A stretch of 30,904 nt of DNA from positions 1 to 30,904 of the IMG/VR virus record IMGVR_UViG_3300027747_000199. One strand, 5' to 3'. The notes under the pieces were generated by a model. The model made no database searches, was not told the origin of the DNA, and saw only the letters and a program-made list of their open reading frames with translations. The position numbers and the translations under genes were made by a program. The stretch is from a virus. Below, piece by piece: positions 1 through 6,607 of this stretch. Every line of letters starts with the position of its first letter. The stretch's first letter is position 1.

Positions 1-157
1 CTGAATAAAGTTTGCGTTTGTACATCAAGCGCCGATGGCCAGTTGAACAAATAGATCCAACCTCGTCTCCTGCGTAAACACCACGGGATGGCCTTACGCG
101 CCAGTATAGTTTACCGTCTTTGTACTCAAACAAAGCGAATGCTTCTGTTTGCGTCAT
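1..157 (-). CDS. HNH endonuclease, N-terminal part (cut by window edge)
   Basis: Only the first 52 codons are present; the gene continues past base 1. The start ATG overlaps the portal stop in an ATGA (154-157). The peptide starts MTQTEAFALFEYKDGKLYWR and continues with a VGSICSTGHRRLMYKRKLYS-type segment, which is the typical N-terminal strand region of phage homing-type HNH endonucleases (the part before the H-N-H active site). The catalytic His and Asn residues would lie outside the window, so activity cannot be judged. Such genes nick DNA and are often free-standing mobile elements in phage late regions. Its tight coupling to the portal means it is co-translated with the late operon. The family call rests on N-terminal resemblance only. 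Confidence 0.62.
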   Translation of the reverse strand, partial: MTQTEAFALFEYKDGKLYWRVRPSRGVYAGDEVGSICSTGHRRLMYKRKLYS

Positions 158-2334
158 TGCATCATTCCTTGCTGTGGTGCGTACTCAGCCGATTCCGGCA
201 GCATTTCGTTTGTTTCCCGACCCGGCATCTCGCCAACCAGATCGCCACTCGTAATCATGCCATGCAGCGTACCCATAACGATGTCTTGGATCTGCTCCTC
301 AGACATACCGGCTTGAACCGCTGCGATACGCTTAGTCTCAGCGTCAAACGCCTTGATCTTAGCTTCGTAATCTTTGCGCTCCATGTCCTGCGCTTCCATT
401 GACTTGCCGACATTTTGCAGCATATTGTGCAACTGATCCAACTCTGCCGCCATCGCTTGCATCTGCTGCTGCGCTGCTTGCAAACCAGGATTATCCTCGG
501 CGTCACCCATGAGCTTGGGATCAATCGTCTTGGCAAACCGCTTTGCCATCTCCTGCGCCCCAGGCCAGTCCATATTCTTGACAAACAAGTCGCCAGCGAC
601 CGCCCACAACTGCGGGTTGCCTTGCAGCAATTGCGCCATCGCCTCAAGAGCCTCTTGGCGCTTGGTGGCATAGCCCGGACCAGTCGCAACCACTACGTCG
701 TACTTGCCAACTGAAGGGTTGTAGATCTTGTCGATCACAATACCCTCTTGGTTCTGGATCTTACGCACAGGTTCCTGTTGCGTCGGGTCAATCTTTACCA
801 TCTTCGTCTCGCCGTCCAACCCGATAATGCGGGCGATGCGCTGCGTATCGTAAATCTTTGGGATCAACTGAACACATTGCCGACCAATGTGCCGTACAGC
901 CCGCGCTAGGTTGTCTTGGTAGTGATAAGTACCAACGTCACCCTCACGCTGGCGGGCAAGAATAGCCCTGCCAGAACGCTCGTTTGATTGCTGCCCAAGT
1001 GATGCGTTGTACTGTCCAGTTGCCGATTTTATGTCTTCCGACGCCCCCATTTTGGCCTGAATCAGACCAGTTTGGGCCATTGGCGGCAACGCACGTTGCG
1101 GTAACGGTAATACAGCACCCTGGCCGTCCGTTACATCTGGATTGACCTCCAAATAAGGCCAATTCTGGGTGTTTGCGGTCTTCCATTGGGTTTCATACCC
1201 CTCAAACTGCCCACCATAACCAATAAACGGGGCCTTTGGAGCCAGCGCCAGCATTTCTGCCTCTTGGCTAGTCCAATAGTTGTACATCCGTTGGGCGTCT
1301 TTAGCGTTTCTGACCAGCCCGCTGATGTAAATGCGTCCCTCAACCTCGTATTCGTTGCCGATCACCCGCACAACAGGGATGCAATCACCGGCCCATTCCT
1401 GTTCTTCAAGGATTTCGTAGCCGTTGATTTTGCACCACTTGATTTTCTTAATATCCGCTTGGCGCGTTTTCTTCGGTTTGCCGTAAACCGCCTTTAACTG
1501 CTTGTCTTCCGGCGTACCCTCAAACGCAGTCACGTTTCCGGGGTACAAATTCAGCGTTTTGCGCTCGTAATCGCAGTAAAAATACTCCGCAATCCGGATC
1601 GTATCGGTATTTAACCATTGACTTAGGTTCTGATCGCCAACACCAAGCGTCTCAAGCGTAGACAAAGGCGAAGCATTCGGGAAAAGCCGACCGTATTCTT
1701 CTTTGGACAGATCCTCGGTGATAAAACACCACTTGGCGTCGCTGCCGCACGGGTCTTGAATCAGCGGGTCCATGTAGACCGAGAAACTATTGCGAACGCG
1801 GGCAATCTTGATGTCTTGGTCAAACGTATCGTCGTCGCAATACTCGGTCAGAACCCGAATATAGCCCTCACCGTAGGCCACTTGGTTCTCACAAGCCGTA
1901 TCGTAAGCCACATCAGCATCTGATATGTACTCGATGTGCCGAATCATGCCGTTGAAAATCTCGGCAACCTCAACATCAGCGTTGTCATCAACCGGGATGA
2001 CCTTCACGCTAGGCCGGTTCTGGCGCTGGTCGTTGGTAATCTGGTGGACGTGCTGCGGCAGCTTATTAATCGTCAAGCAGGGCCGCGCGTTAATCGTCTG
2101 CCCCTGCACCGCACCACGGGTTGCCAGCACATCGGCGGGCCATTGCCATTGGTTATCAGGGCTACCAGCGTAAAAACGCAGGTCGTCTAGCTCGTCTTCA
2201 CGCGATTCGGAATACGCCGAGATTGCCATTGACAGGCGATCCCGCGCTGTTGACAGCACATCCGAGTCGCTTTTGAGTGGTTTGCCACCCAACGCGACGT
2301 TGCCAACAGCGTTAATTCCGGTGTAGTCAGCCAT
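154..2334 (-). CDS. Portal protein, P22 gp1 family
   Basis: The product is a 726-residue protein, almost the same length as the P22 portal (725). Twelve copies form the ring at one capsid vertex through which DNA enters and leaves and onto which terminase and then the neck proteins dock. Recognisable features are the N-terminal stem/wing stretch with NARPCLTINKLPQHVHQI (about 82-99) followed by NDQRQNRP, and a long helical, Gln-rich C-terminal part (about 620-700, QAAQQQMQAMAAELDQLHNML) of the kind that forms the portal barrel in P22. Starts at ATG 2334. It lies downstream of the terminase genes and several small proteins, the standard packaging order, and its stop overlaps the HNH start by 4 bases. 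Family assignment is confident. Confidence 0.93.
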   Translation of the reverse strand: MADYTGINAVGNVALGGKPLKSDSDVLSTARDRLSMAISAYSESREDELDDLRFYAGSPDNQWQWPADVLATRGAVQGQTINARPCLTINKLPQHVHQITNDQRQNRPSVKVIPVDDNADVEVAEIFNGMIRHIEYISDADVAYDTACENQVAYGEGYIRVLTEYCDDDTFDQDIKIARVRNSFSVYMDPLIQDPCGSDAKWCFITEDLSKEEYGRLFPNASPLSTLETLGVGDQNLSQWLNTDTIRIAEYFYCDYERKTLNLYPGNVTAFEGTPEDKQLKAVYGKPKKTRQADIKKIKWCKINGYEILEEQEWAGDCIPVVRVIGNEYEVEGRIYISGLVRNAKDAQRMYNYWTSQEAEMLALAPKAPFIGYGGQFEGYETQWKTANTQNWPYLEVNPDVTDGQGAVLPLPQRALPPMAQTGLIQAKMGASEDIKSATGQYNASLGQQSNERSGRAILARQREGDVGTYHYQDNLARAVRHIGRQCVQLIPKIYDTQRIARIIGLDGETKMVKIDPTQQEPVRKIQNQEGIVIDKIYNPSVGKYDVVVATGPGYATKRQEALEAMAQLLQGNPQLWAVAGDLFVKNMDWPGAQEMAKRFAKTIDPKLMGDAEDNPGLQAAQQQMQAMAAELDQLHNMLQNVGKSMEAQDMERKDYEAKIKAFDAETKRIAAVQAGMSEEQIQDIVMGTLHGMITSGDLVGEMPGRETNEMLPESAEYAPQQGMMQ

Positions 2335-2376
2335 CTCTGCTTAAACCAATTAAGACCAAGGGATGAGAGTCAGCCA

Positions 2377-2634
2377 TCAACACTTCCAGCGTTTAAGTGA
2401 CGCTTTAGCCCGCTCTGCATCGCCAGAAGCATGGGCTACAACGCCTTCCATTCTAGCGCAGAAACTAGATTTCCTGCCTTTATCGGCTTCTGTCTTTGGG
2501 TTAGGCGCTGGCGCTTTCAAGTGACTACCAGTTTCCCGATTGTACTTCTCACGCCCTTTCTCGGTCAGACCTGCGCCTTTGCTGGCTGGCAACTTCTCAC
2601 CACGCCCGACCGATAACGATACGCCTTTCTTCAT
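2377..2634 (-). CDS. Small conserved phage protein, DUF6321-like
   Basis: This 85-residue basic protein has the pattern KGAGLTEKGREKYNRETG near residues 19-36 and FCARMEGVV then AKASLKRWKC at the end. This matches, from memory, a small conserved protein (DUF6321) found near terminase and portal genes in many environmental phages. No function is established as far as I know. The two short Lys/Arg/Cys-rich halves joined by a Pro-rich linker suggest a nucleic-acid or virion-associated role, which is inference. Its ATG overlaps the upstream gene's stop (ATGA, 2631-2634), so translation is coupled. A 42-base gap with no obvious signal separates it from the portal. Confidence 0.7.
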   Translation of the reverse strand: MKKGVSLSVGRGEKLPASKGAGLTEKGREKYNRETGSHLKAPAPNPKTEADKGRKSSFCARMEGVVAHASGDAERAKASLKRWKC

Positions 2635-3302
2635 TTTTTACCCGCTTTAGCTTGCGCGCGTTGCGCCAAGTCTAACATGATTGAAAATTCTGTAGCCATT
2701 GTGGGGTCAATATGCGCGGGCGCAGCGTTGTAAACGTTTGGGCTAACTGTACCACCCATGCCATACGCCGCTAATTCCTTGTCGTTTGCCCTGTAATCAT
2801 AGTGTTTTTTAGCCCATTCTGGCGCTAATCTATTTACAAACTCTTGTTTTGGAAATCTGTTAGGGTTTGATCTATCTTTATTAACATCAAAATCTAACTT
2901 TTTTCTAGCCAATACGAAGCGTTGTTCTTCAGGCGTAAGTGAAGATTTACCCATAAGCCTGTCAAGAAAAGACGTCTCTCTACGGTGACGCTCTTCTAAA
3001 TCATACGACATATTCCCTAGTTGACGATCTGCCGCATGGGTTAACTCATGTACTACCGTACTTGGTTCTGCGCCATGACTTAGGCCAATCGTACCTGGGC
3101 CGTCAAACCCGCTATAGACAAATTCCCCCGCTCTAAACGGCCCTAAATATTCCTGCTTTATTTGAGGCATCGCTTGACGCAACATCAAAAAATTAACCAA
3201 ATCATTGTACTGAGGATAAGCAGCCGCGCGCGTTAGCAGTTCCTGTAGTGGATCTTGCACAAGTGCATTCTTTGCTCTTGGGGCTAACGCGTTAGAAGCC
3301 AT
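2631..3302 (-). CDS. Putative zinc metallopeptidase-like phage protein (HELTH motif)
   Basis: The 223-residue protein carries HELTH at residues 85-89, in the context STVVHELTHAADRQLG. This fits the HExxH zinc-binding signature with the usual flanking hydrophobic and Ala residues. A plausible third ligand (a downstream Glu, His or Asp) cannot be fixed by eye; an ELAAYGMGG stretch near 177-185 contains a candidate Glu. There is no signal peptide or membrane segment. It starts at ATG 3302, directly after the stop of the 49-residue gene upstream, and overlaps the next gene by 4 bases. Position between terminase and portal suggests a virion or maturation role; capsid maturation protease is one possibility, but P22-type heads normally do not use one. 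Function is unproven. Confidence 0.6.
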   Translation of the reverse strand: MASNALAPRAKNALVQDPLQELLTRAAAYPQYNDLVNFLMLRQAMPQIKQEYLGPFRAGEFVYSGFDGPGTIGLSHGAEPSTVVHELTHAADRQLGNMSYDLEERHRRETSFLDRLMGKSSLTPEEQRFVLARKKLDFDVNKDRSNPNRFPKQEFVNRLAPEWAKKHYDYRANDKELAAYGMGGTVSPNVYNAAPAHIDPTMATEFSIMLDLAQRAQAKAGKK

Positions 3303-3452
3303 CTACTTTTTCTTGGTAGTCTTTGCAGACTCTTTGAAGTCTTTAGCGGTTGGCGCTCCGGCAGATCCGGGTTTACGCATTTTTTCGCCAGAACCAGCCT
3401 TAATTCGTTCCTGCTTGGCATGAATATTGGCGTACAAACCTGGCTTACTCAT
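3303..3452 (-). CDS. 49-residue conserved basic phage protein (MSKPGLYANIHAKQ type)
   Basis: A 150-base gene with peptide starting MSKPGLYANIHAKQERIKAG, then a GEKMRKPG stretch and a C-terminus of TKKK. This Lys/Gly/Pro-rich pattern is one I recognise as recurrent next to terminase and portal genes of environmental podoviruses, with no known function. The start ATG overlaps the stop of the 42-residue gene upstream (ATGA), and its TAG stop is immediately followed by the ATG of the HELTH gene, so it sits without a gap in the packaging operon. It is too short for many gene finders. It has no membrane segment; the high positive charge suggests DNA or RNA contact, which is inference. Confidence 0.75.
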   Translation of the reverse strand: MSKPGLYANIHAKQERIKAGSGEKMRKPGSAGAPTAKDFKESAKTTKKK

Positions 3453-3577
3453 TTCTTTGCCGCCGCGCGTTTGGTTGCGTATGCAATCGCAACTGCTTGT
3501 TTGACCGGCTTACCGGCCTTTACTTCAGTTTTAATGTTTTCTTTGAAGGCTTTTGGTGAAGCAGACTTTTTAAGCAT
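3449..3577 (-). CDS. 42-residue basic phage protein
   Basis: A 129-base gene, peptide MLKKSASPKAFKENIKTEVK followed by AGKPVKQAVAIAYATKRAAA and KK. It begins right after the large terminase stop (TAA then ATG) and ends in an ATGA overlap with the 49-residue gene. The pattern SPKAFKxNIxxE.xAGKPxxQAxAIAY is familiar from small proteins encoded beside terminases in environmental phages. No function is known to me. It is predicted to be helical and strongly basic. Gapless packing on both sides plus family resemblance make it real despite its size. Confidence 0.75.
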   Translation of the reverse strand: MLKKSASPKAFKENIKTEVKAGKPVKQAVAIAYATKRAAAKK

Positions 3578-5101
3578 TTATGCACCCATCCAAGATCCGG
3601 CCATTGCGTCACGATTCATCGTAAGAGTACGAGGCCGTTCGACGTACTCACGATGCGCTACAGGATAAGCAAATGTCACCGCCAGCGCGTCGGCTGCGTC
3701 AGGTGATGCCAGTCCTCTAGCCTTCATTTCTTTCTTGCCTTCCAGAAAGATCGTACCCGCTGAGTTGGGCTTTTTCATCGGCCCAACCAAATCATCCTTG
3801 AGCATCTTGTCTTGCGGGATGCTGGCAGTCTTTAACCACTCGCGCATCGCGCCCCACATTTCAGCCCGTTTGTTGCCCCACATTACGGGGTTCTTGGCTT
3901 TCCAACCAAAGTTCACCCCCCGTACCTTATACCGTTGTTCTGTTAATCGGTCAAGTATACCGTAGCCCAAACCGCCTTCGTCTATTACAGTTAGCGTCGG
4001 TTTGTATTCATCAATCGCGTCAATGACACGACCGACAATTGACATCGTATCTTCACCCTTGTACCGTTTGATCGCCACAATGTCCCGGCCCCGGCGAACT
4101 ACAATCACAGTTGAGTCCAGACCACCGCGCGCCGGGTCGACCCCTATTACTATAGGCGCGGTTTCGTCCTTGTACTTAGGCCGCTTAAATGCGTCCTCGA
4201 CGATCATTGGCGAGATGAACTGATCCTCACCCGCGCTTGGAAAGTCACCGTACACCTCTACGCGCGCCTGGATTGAATCCTCGCCATACTCCGCAATAAT
4301 CTGCTCGTAGACCTGCTTGTCCGTCCCCTCGACCGTGCGCGCATCTATCTGGCGCGTCTGCCAAAAATCACGCTTACTATTAAACGTCTCAAAGAAATAC
4401 CCGCTGTTGCGCCGGGGGTTGCTAAACGCAAACCAATAGCGGTCCAGAATATTTTCTGTGAAGAACCCCGCACCGACTGACCAGATCGCGTCAGCAATAC
4501 CAGACGCCTCGTCAAAGATCAACATCATCCCGTCGTGGTTGTGTACCCCGGCGTAAGCGTCTGGGTTTTCTTCTGACCAGAGCTTGCCTTCCGCTGCCCA
4601 GTAGCGCGTCCCTTTCTTTAAGTCCCGCTCGACCAGTTCGGTCAGCCATTGCGCCGGAACAATCTTTGTTGCGCTGATCTCCCACCAATGGCTGTTGATG
4701 ATCATTGCTTGCCACTTGGTTAACTCACCCCAAGTGACCGACCTTAATTGCGCTTCGCTGTTGGCGCTCACGATGACCGTCGAACCGATCCGCGTGGACA
4801 ACATCCACAGGATTAGCCAGCTAACTAACGCCGACTTACCAATCCCTCGCCCGCTAGACACCGCCTCGCGCAGCGTGTCCATGTTGACCTTACCTTCGTT
4901 GACTTTAATGTGCTTGGCAATGTCACGCAGTATTTCGCGCTGCCATTTGCGCGGGCCGCTGAACTTAGCTAACGGTGTATTGGGCTGGCCCCAAGGAAAC
5001 GCGAACAGTACAAACGCTTCAGGATCGTTCGCTATCGCGGGTGACCACAACCGCGTCATCAATGTCTGCTCTTCGGCTGATGTATAGATCGTTTTTTGCA
5101 T
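3578..5101 (-). CDS. Terminase large subunit (ATPase/nuclease)
   Basis: The 507-residue packaging motor cuts concatemeric DNA and pumps it into the prohead through the portal. The ATPase half shows Walker A GRGIGKS (84-90) and Walker B with catalytic Glu LIFDEAS (194-200). The RNase H-like nuclease half shows GVDPARGG with Asp322, a second acidic motif TVIDEGG (Asp374) and a third at SPDAADAL (Asp468/Asp471). Length and domain order are normal for the family. Start ATG 5101 lies inside the end of the small terminase gene, an 83-base overlap that favours coupled translation. The order small subunit, large subunit, portal supports the assignment. Whether packaging is headful or cos-type cannot be told from this sequence. 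Confidence 0.93.
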   Translation of the reverse strand: MQKTIYTSAEEQTLMTRLWSPAIANDPEAFVLFAFPWGQPNTPLAKFSGPRKWQREILRDIAKHIKVNEGKVNMDTLREAVSSGRGIGKSALVSWLILWMLSTRIGSTVIVSANSEAQLRSVTWGELTKWQAMIINSHWWEISATKIVPAQWLTELVERDLKKGTRYWAAEGKLWSEENPDAYAGVHNHDGMMLIFDEASGIADAIWSVGAGFFTENILDRYWFAFSNPRRNSGYFFETFNSKRDFWQTRQIDARTVEGTDKQVYEQIIAEYGEDSIQARVEVYGDFPSAGEDQFISPMIVEDAFKRPKYKDETAPIVIGVDPARGGLDSTVIVVRRGRDIVAIKRYKGEDTMSIVGRVIDAIDEYKPTLTVIDEGGLGYGILDRLTEQRYKVRGVNFGWKAKNPVMWGNKRAEMWGAMREWLKTASIPQDKMLKDDLVGPMKKPNSAGTIFLEGKKEMKARGLASPDAADALAVTFAYPVAHREYVERPRTLTMNRDAMAGSWMGA

Positions 5102-5480
5102 TCTCTAGCACTCTGGTTTGCGCGGCTTCTAGCGCCTGTGTGATGCTGATCCGTTGATATACATCAACACTAACTTCTTGTTTAGCCGTCCACTCGTGAC
5201 GATGACGCAGGATCTCTAATGCGGCCTTGGCGTCGCCACCTAACGCCGCGTTATTAAGAACTTGGGAGATTTCTCTTTCATTGTCAGCGCGACCTTTCTG
5301 TTCAGCCATTTCCGCTAACGGATCTAGCTGACACAGTTGCCGGTACTCAGCGGGCAGCATACCAGCAGCCAACGCCAGCGAGTCACCTTTCAGACCTAAC
5401 TTCGCCGCGTCGTAAATCGACTGAAGACGCGCCTCTGTTGCCTGAACATTTCTGACAGTTAGTGGCAAAGATTTGAACAT
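5019..5480 (-). CDS. Terminase small subunit (putative)
   Basis: A 153-residue protein starting MFKSLPLTVRNVQATEARLQ at ATG 5480, immediately upstream of and overlapping the large terminase by 83 bases. The N-terminal half (about 20-60, with DAAKLGLKGDSLALAAGML) looks like the helix-turn-helix DNA-recognition segment of small terminases; the middle (85-105, NAALGGDAKAALEILRHR) resembles the oligomerisation helices of phage small terminases. It would recognise the packaging site and load the large subunit. A longer reading frame continues to 5720, but its extra 80 residues are Arg/Trp/Pro-rich low-complexity and run through a repeat-bearing non-coding region, so the internal ATG was chosen. 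The ribosome-binding site is weak. Confidence 0.78.
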   Translation of the reverse strand: MFKSLPLTVRNVQATEARLQSIYDAAKLGLKGDSLALAAGMLPAEYRQLCQLDPLAEMAEQKGRADNEREISQVLNNAALGGDAKAALEILRHRHEWTAKQEVSVDVYQRISITQALEAAQTRVLENAKNDLYISRRADIDDAVVVTRDSERS

Positions 5481-5490
5481 GGCTGAAGTG

Positions 5491-5517
5491 TAGGCAATGT
5501 AGGCAATGTTAGCAATC
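5491..5517. repeat. 9-bp tandem direct repeats just upstream of small terminase
   Basis: TAGGCAATG occurs twice in tandem (5491-5499, 5500-5508), followed by a degenerate TTAGCAATC. The array ends about ten bases upstream of the chosen small terminase start codon (leftward), so it lies in the leader of that mRNA or in its control region. Confidence 0.6.
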
Positions 5518-5611
5518 AAAAAAAATTTTAAAAAATGTTTGCGGGGGGTGCGTTTCCGTGACCGGCCAGGCCAAGGCCCTACCCGGGGGCCTCGCGGCCA
5601 AACGGCCATTT

Positions 5612-5782
5612 TGTACCCGCATGTTTGCCATGTCCACAAAGTCCGTTTAGCTGTTTGCCATGTACCCGCATGTGAGCGTCCTAAAAAACCGTTATAAAGT
5701 GGAGTGGCATGTACCCGCATGTGAGCGGCCTACATTAATCGTTCTATTTTTTAGTGTGTGAGCGTGTACCCACATGTGAGCG
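5612..5782. repeat. Four spaced 18-bp repeats (TGTACCCGCATGTGAGCG family)
   Basis: Copies at 5612-5629 (diverged in its last third), 5661-5678, 5710-5727 (both exact TGTACCCGCATGTGAGCG) and 5765-5782 (one change, A for G). Start-to-start spacing is 49, 49 and 55 bases, roughly five helical turns, so the copies would lie on about the same face of the DNA. An extra TGTGAGCG octamer sits at 5757-5764. A leftward -10-like TATAAC (complement of 5691-5696) follows the 5710 copy at the distance where a -35 box would be expected but is missing. This suggests binding sites for an activator, repressor or initiator protein. Confidence 0.75.
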
Positions 5783-5941
5783 GTTTTTAGCCGGGTAAAA
5801 AATTGCGCTGGGAAAAACGCGCGCGGATTTGGTGGCCGTCGTCCGGCAAAATCCCCTATATATAAAATTCAACTTTTTTTAAAAGTAGACTAGCTAACAT
5901 CCGGGTACAGCCCTCAAACCCGCACGGTTACGCCATTTTGT

Positions 5942-5995
5942 GTGGACACTTGCCCATCAAAAAACGCTCACAAAACGCTCACAAAGTGTCCACAC
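5942..5995. repeat. 12-bp inverted repeat with two CGCTCACA boxes in its loop
   Basis: The arms GTGTGGACACTT (5942-5953) and AAGTGTCCACAC (5984-5995) are perfectly complementary. The 30-base loop carries CGCTCACA at 5965-5972 and 5976-5983, each preceded by a run of A. CGCTCACA is the reverse complement of TGTGAGCG, the end of the repeats at 5661-5782, so the same octamer appears in both orientations. TGTCCACA, in the right arm, also occurs at 5631-5638. Confidence 0.75.
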
Positions 5996-6029
5996 TCTCA
6001 GATTAGGGTTTCCCCTAGTCAAAAATTTG

Positions 6030-6058
6030 TTGACAAGGCAAGATCGCGCGCGTACATT
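6030..6058 (+). promoter_or_regulatory. Strong rightward sigma70-type promoter for early genes
   Basis: TTGACA (6030-6035) is a perfect -35 box; a 17-base spacer leads to TACATT (6053-6058) as the -10 box, which matches four of six consensus bases. The first rightward gene starts at 6108. The -35 lies within TTGTTGACAAG, an 11-mer that recurs at the divergent promoter region near 13650. It would drive 6108-7225. Confidence 0.75.
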
Positions 6059-6107
6059 ACTCACATGGCGACGCAGAACGCAGCGCCAATAACCTGGAGT
6101 AAACGAC

Positions 6108-6293
6108 ATGACCAAATTAGAACAGCGCGAAGTTTCCCGCCTTGACCTTTACATTGCACACGGGCTGCGCGACATGGCAGCGCGCGCAATCGCTACGCTG
6201 ATCCGCAGCGCGCGTACTACCCGCAGCGCAAACGAATTGCGCGCGATTGCTGCGCGGATGGCGCTCGACACTCACCCAGATTTCATCGCTTAA
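6108..6293 (+). CDS. Small early protein of unknown function, 61 residues
   Basis: First gene downstream of the promoter at 6030-6058, with a good ribosome-binding site (GGAG, nine bases before the ATG). The peptide begins MTKLEQREVSRLDLYIAHGL and is an alternating Arg/Ala-rich helical protein with no membrane segment and no recognised domain. The leader GAGTAAACGACATGA is very like that of the 6370 gene, so the two starts probably share ancestry or regulation. Being the promoter-proximal gene next to a likely origin suggests an early host-takeover or regulatory role, which is inference. The reading frame, start site and spacing are convincing; the function is unknown. Confidence 0.72.
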   Translation: MTKLEQREVSRLDLYIAHGLRDMAARAIATLIRSARTTRSANELRAIAARMALDTHPDFIA

Positions 6294-6306
6294 CAAAATT
6301 TCAGCT

Positions 6307-6327
6307 AATGCGCCCGACGGGCGCATT
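6307..6327 (+). terminator. Hairpin between first and second early genes (attenuator candidate)
   Basis: AATGCGCCC (6307-6315) and GGGCGCATT (6319-6327) form a perfect 9-bp stem with a 3-base loop, 13 bases after the 6108 gene stops. There is no clean U-run after it (only GTTTTG eight bases further on), so it is more likely a partial terminator or RNA-stability element than a full terminator. Confidence 0.45.
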
Positions 6328-6369
6328 GGCGGGCGTTTTGTCCGATCACACTAAACTGAGGTAAACGAC

Positions 6370-6603
6370 ATGAAACTAAATTTCGAGCATACCGACACGT
6401 TCGCGGGCGAGTCTAACTATTCATGGGTACGGCGCGAGACAATCGACGCGCCCGACGCGCTATCGGACCGCGCTATCGTTCGCCGCGCGAAGGCCTGGGC
6501 CGGCCTTTCGGGCATCCGCTCACGCGTCGAAAAAATGGGCGACCTGATCGCCATCCATCCGGCCGGTATTTGCCACGTCGTTTTCGTCACTTTCGGAGAA
6601 TGA
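6370..6603 (+). CDS. Conserved small early phage protein, 77 residues
   Basis: The peptide begins MKLNFEHTDTFAGESNYSWV, continues RRETIDAPDALSDRAIVRRA and ends FVTFGE. The pattern resembles a recurrent phage and prophage hypothetical family; no function is known. It is a soluble, mixed alpha/beta protein by eye. The ribosome-binding site GAGG lies about eight bases before ATG 6370. It follows the 6307-6327 hairpin and is four bases upstream of the next gene, so the cluster is probably one transcript from the 6030 promoter. Early location suggests host modulation or replication control, which is inference only. Confidence 0.75.
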   Translation: MKLNFEHTDTFAGESNYSWVRRETIDAPDALSDRAIVRRAKAWAGLSGIRSRVEKMGDLIAIHPAGICHVVFVTFGE

Positions 6604-6607
6604 CGCC

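Larger units (their letters stand above)
5481..6107. other. 627-bp non-coding hub: candidate replication origin and divergent control region
   Basis: No credible gene lies here. It separates leftward packaging genes from rightward early genes. Contents: tandem TAGGCAATG copies at 5491-5508 with a degenerate third at 5509-5517; a GC-rich stretch (about 5550-5610); four spaced 18-base repeats (5612-5782); an AT-rich stretch around 5850-5888 with TATATATAAAA; a 12-bp inverted repeat (5942-5995) whose loop holds two more copies of the octamer found in the repeats; and a strong promoter at 6030-6058. Repeated boxes beside an AT-rich stretch at a strand switch are what iteron-type origins and early/late operator regions look like. 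Calling it an origin is inference; the repeats and promoter are directly visible. Confidence 0.6.

Noticed and set aside
4695-5087. 130-codon + strand frame
   Set aside because: Lies wholly antisense to the large terminase and has no start signal or recognisable product.
5481-5720. 80-residue N-terminal extension of the small terminase
   Set aside because: The extension is Trp/Arg/Pro-rich, runs through the spaced repeats, and the internal ATG at 5480 gives a normal family length.
5612-5782. Regularly spaced repeats that resemble a small CRISPR array
   Set aside because: Repeats are only 18 bases, one copy is badly diverged, the spacing is 49/49/55, flanking words are also repeated, and no cas gene is present. 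Binding sites are a better explanation.
5628-5994. Classical DnaA boxes
   Set aside because: TGTCCACA copies resemble the end of a DnaA box but differ from TTATCCACA at two positions, so they are not called as such.
5942-6145. 67-codon + strand frame across the inverted repeat and early promoter
   Set aside because: It spans the hairpin arms and both promoter boxes, has no ribosome-binding site, and overlaps the well-supported gene at 6108.
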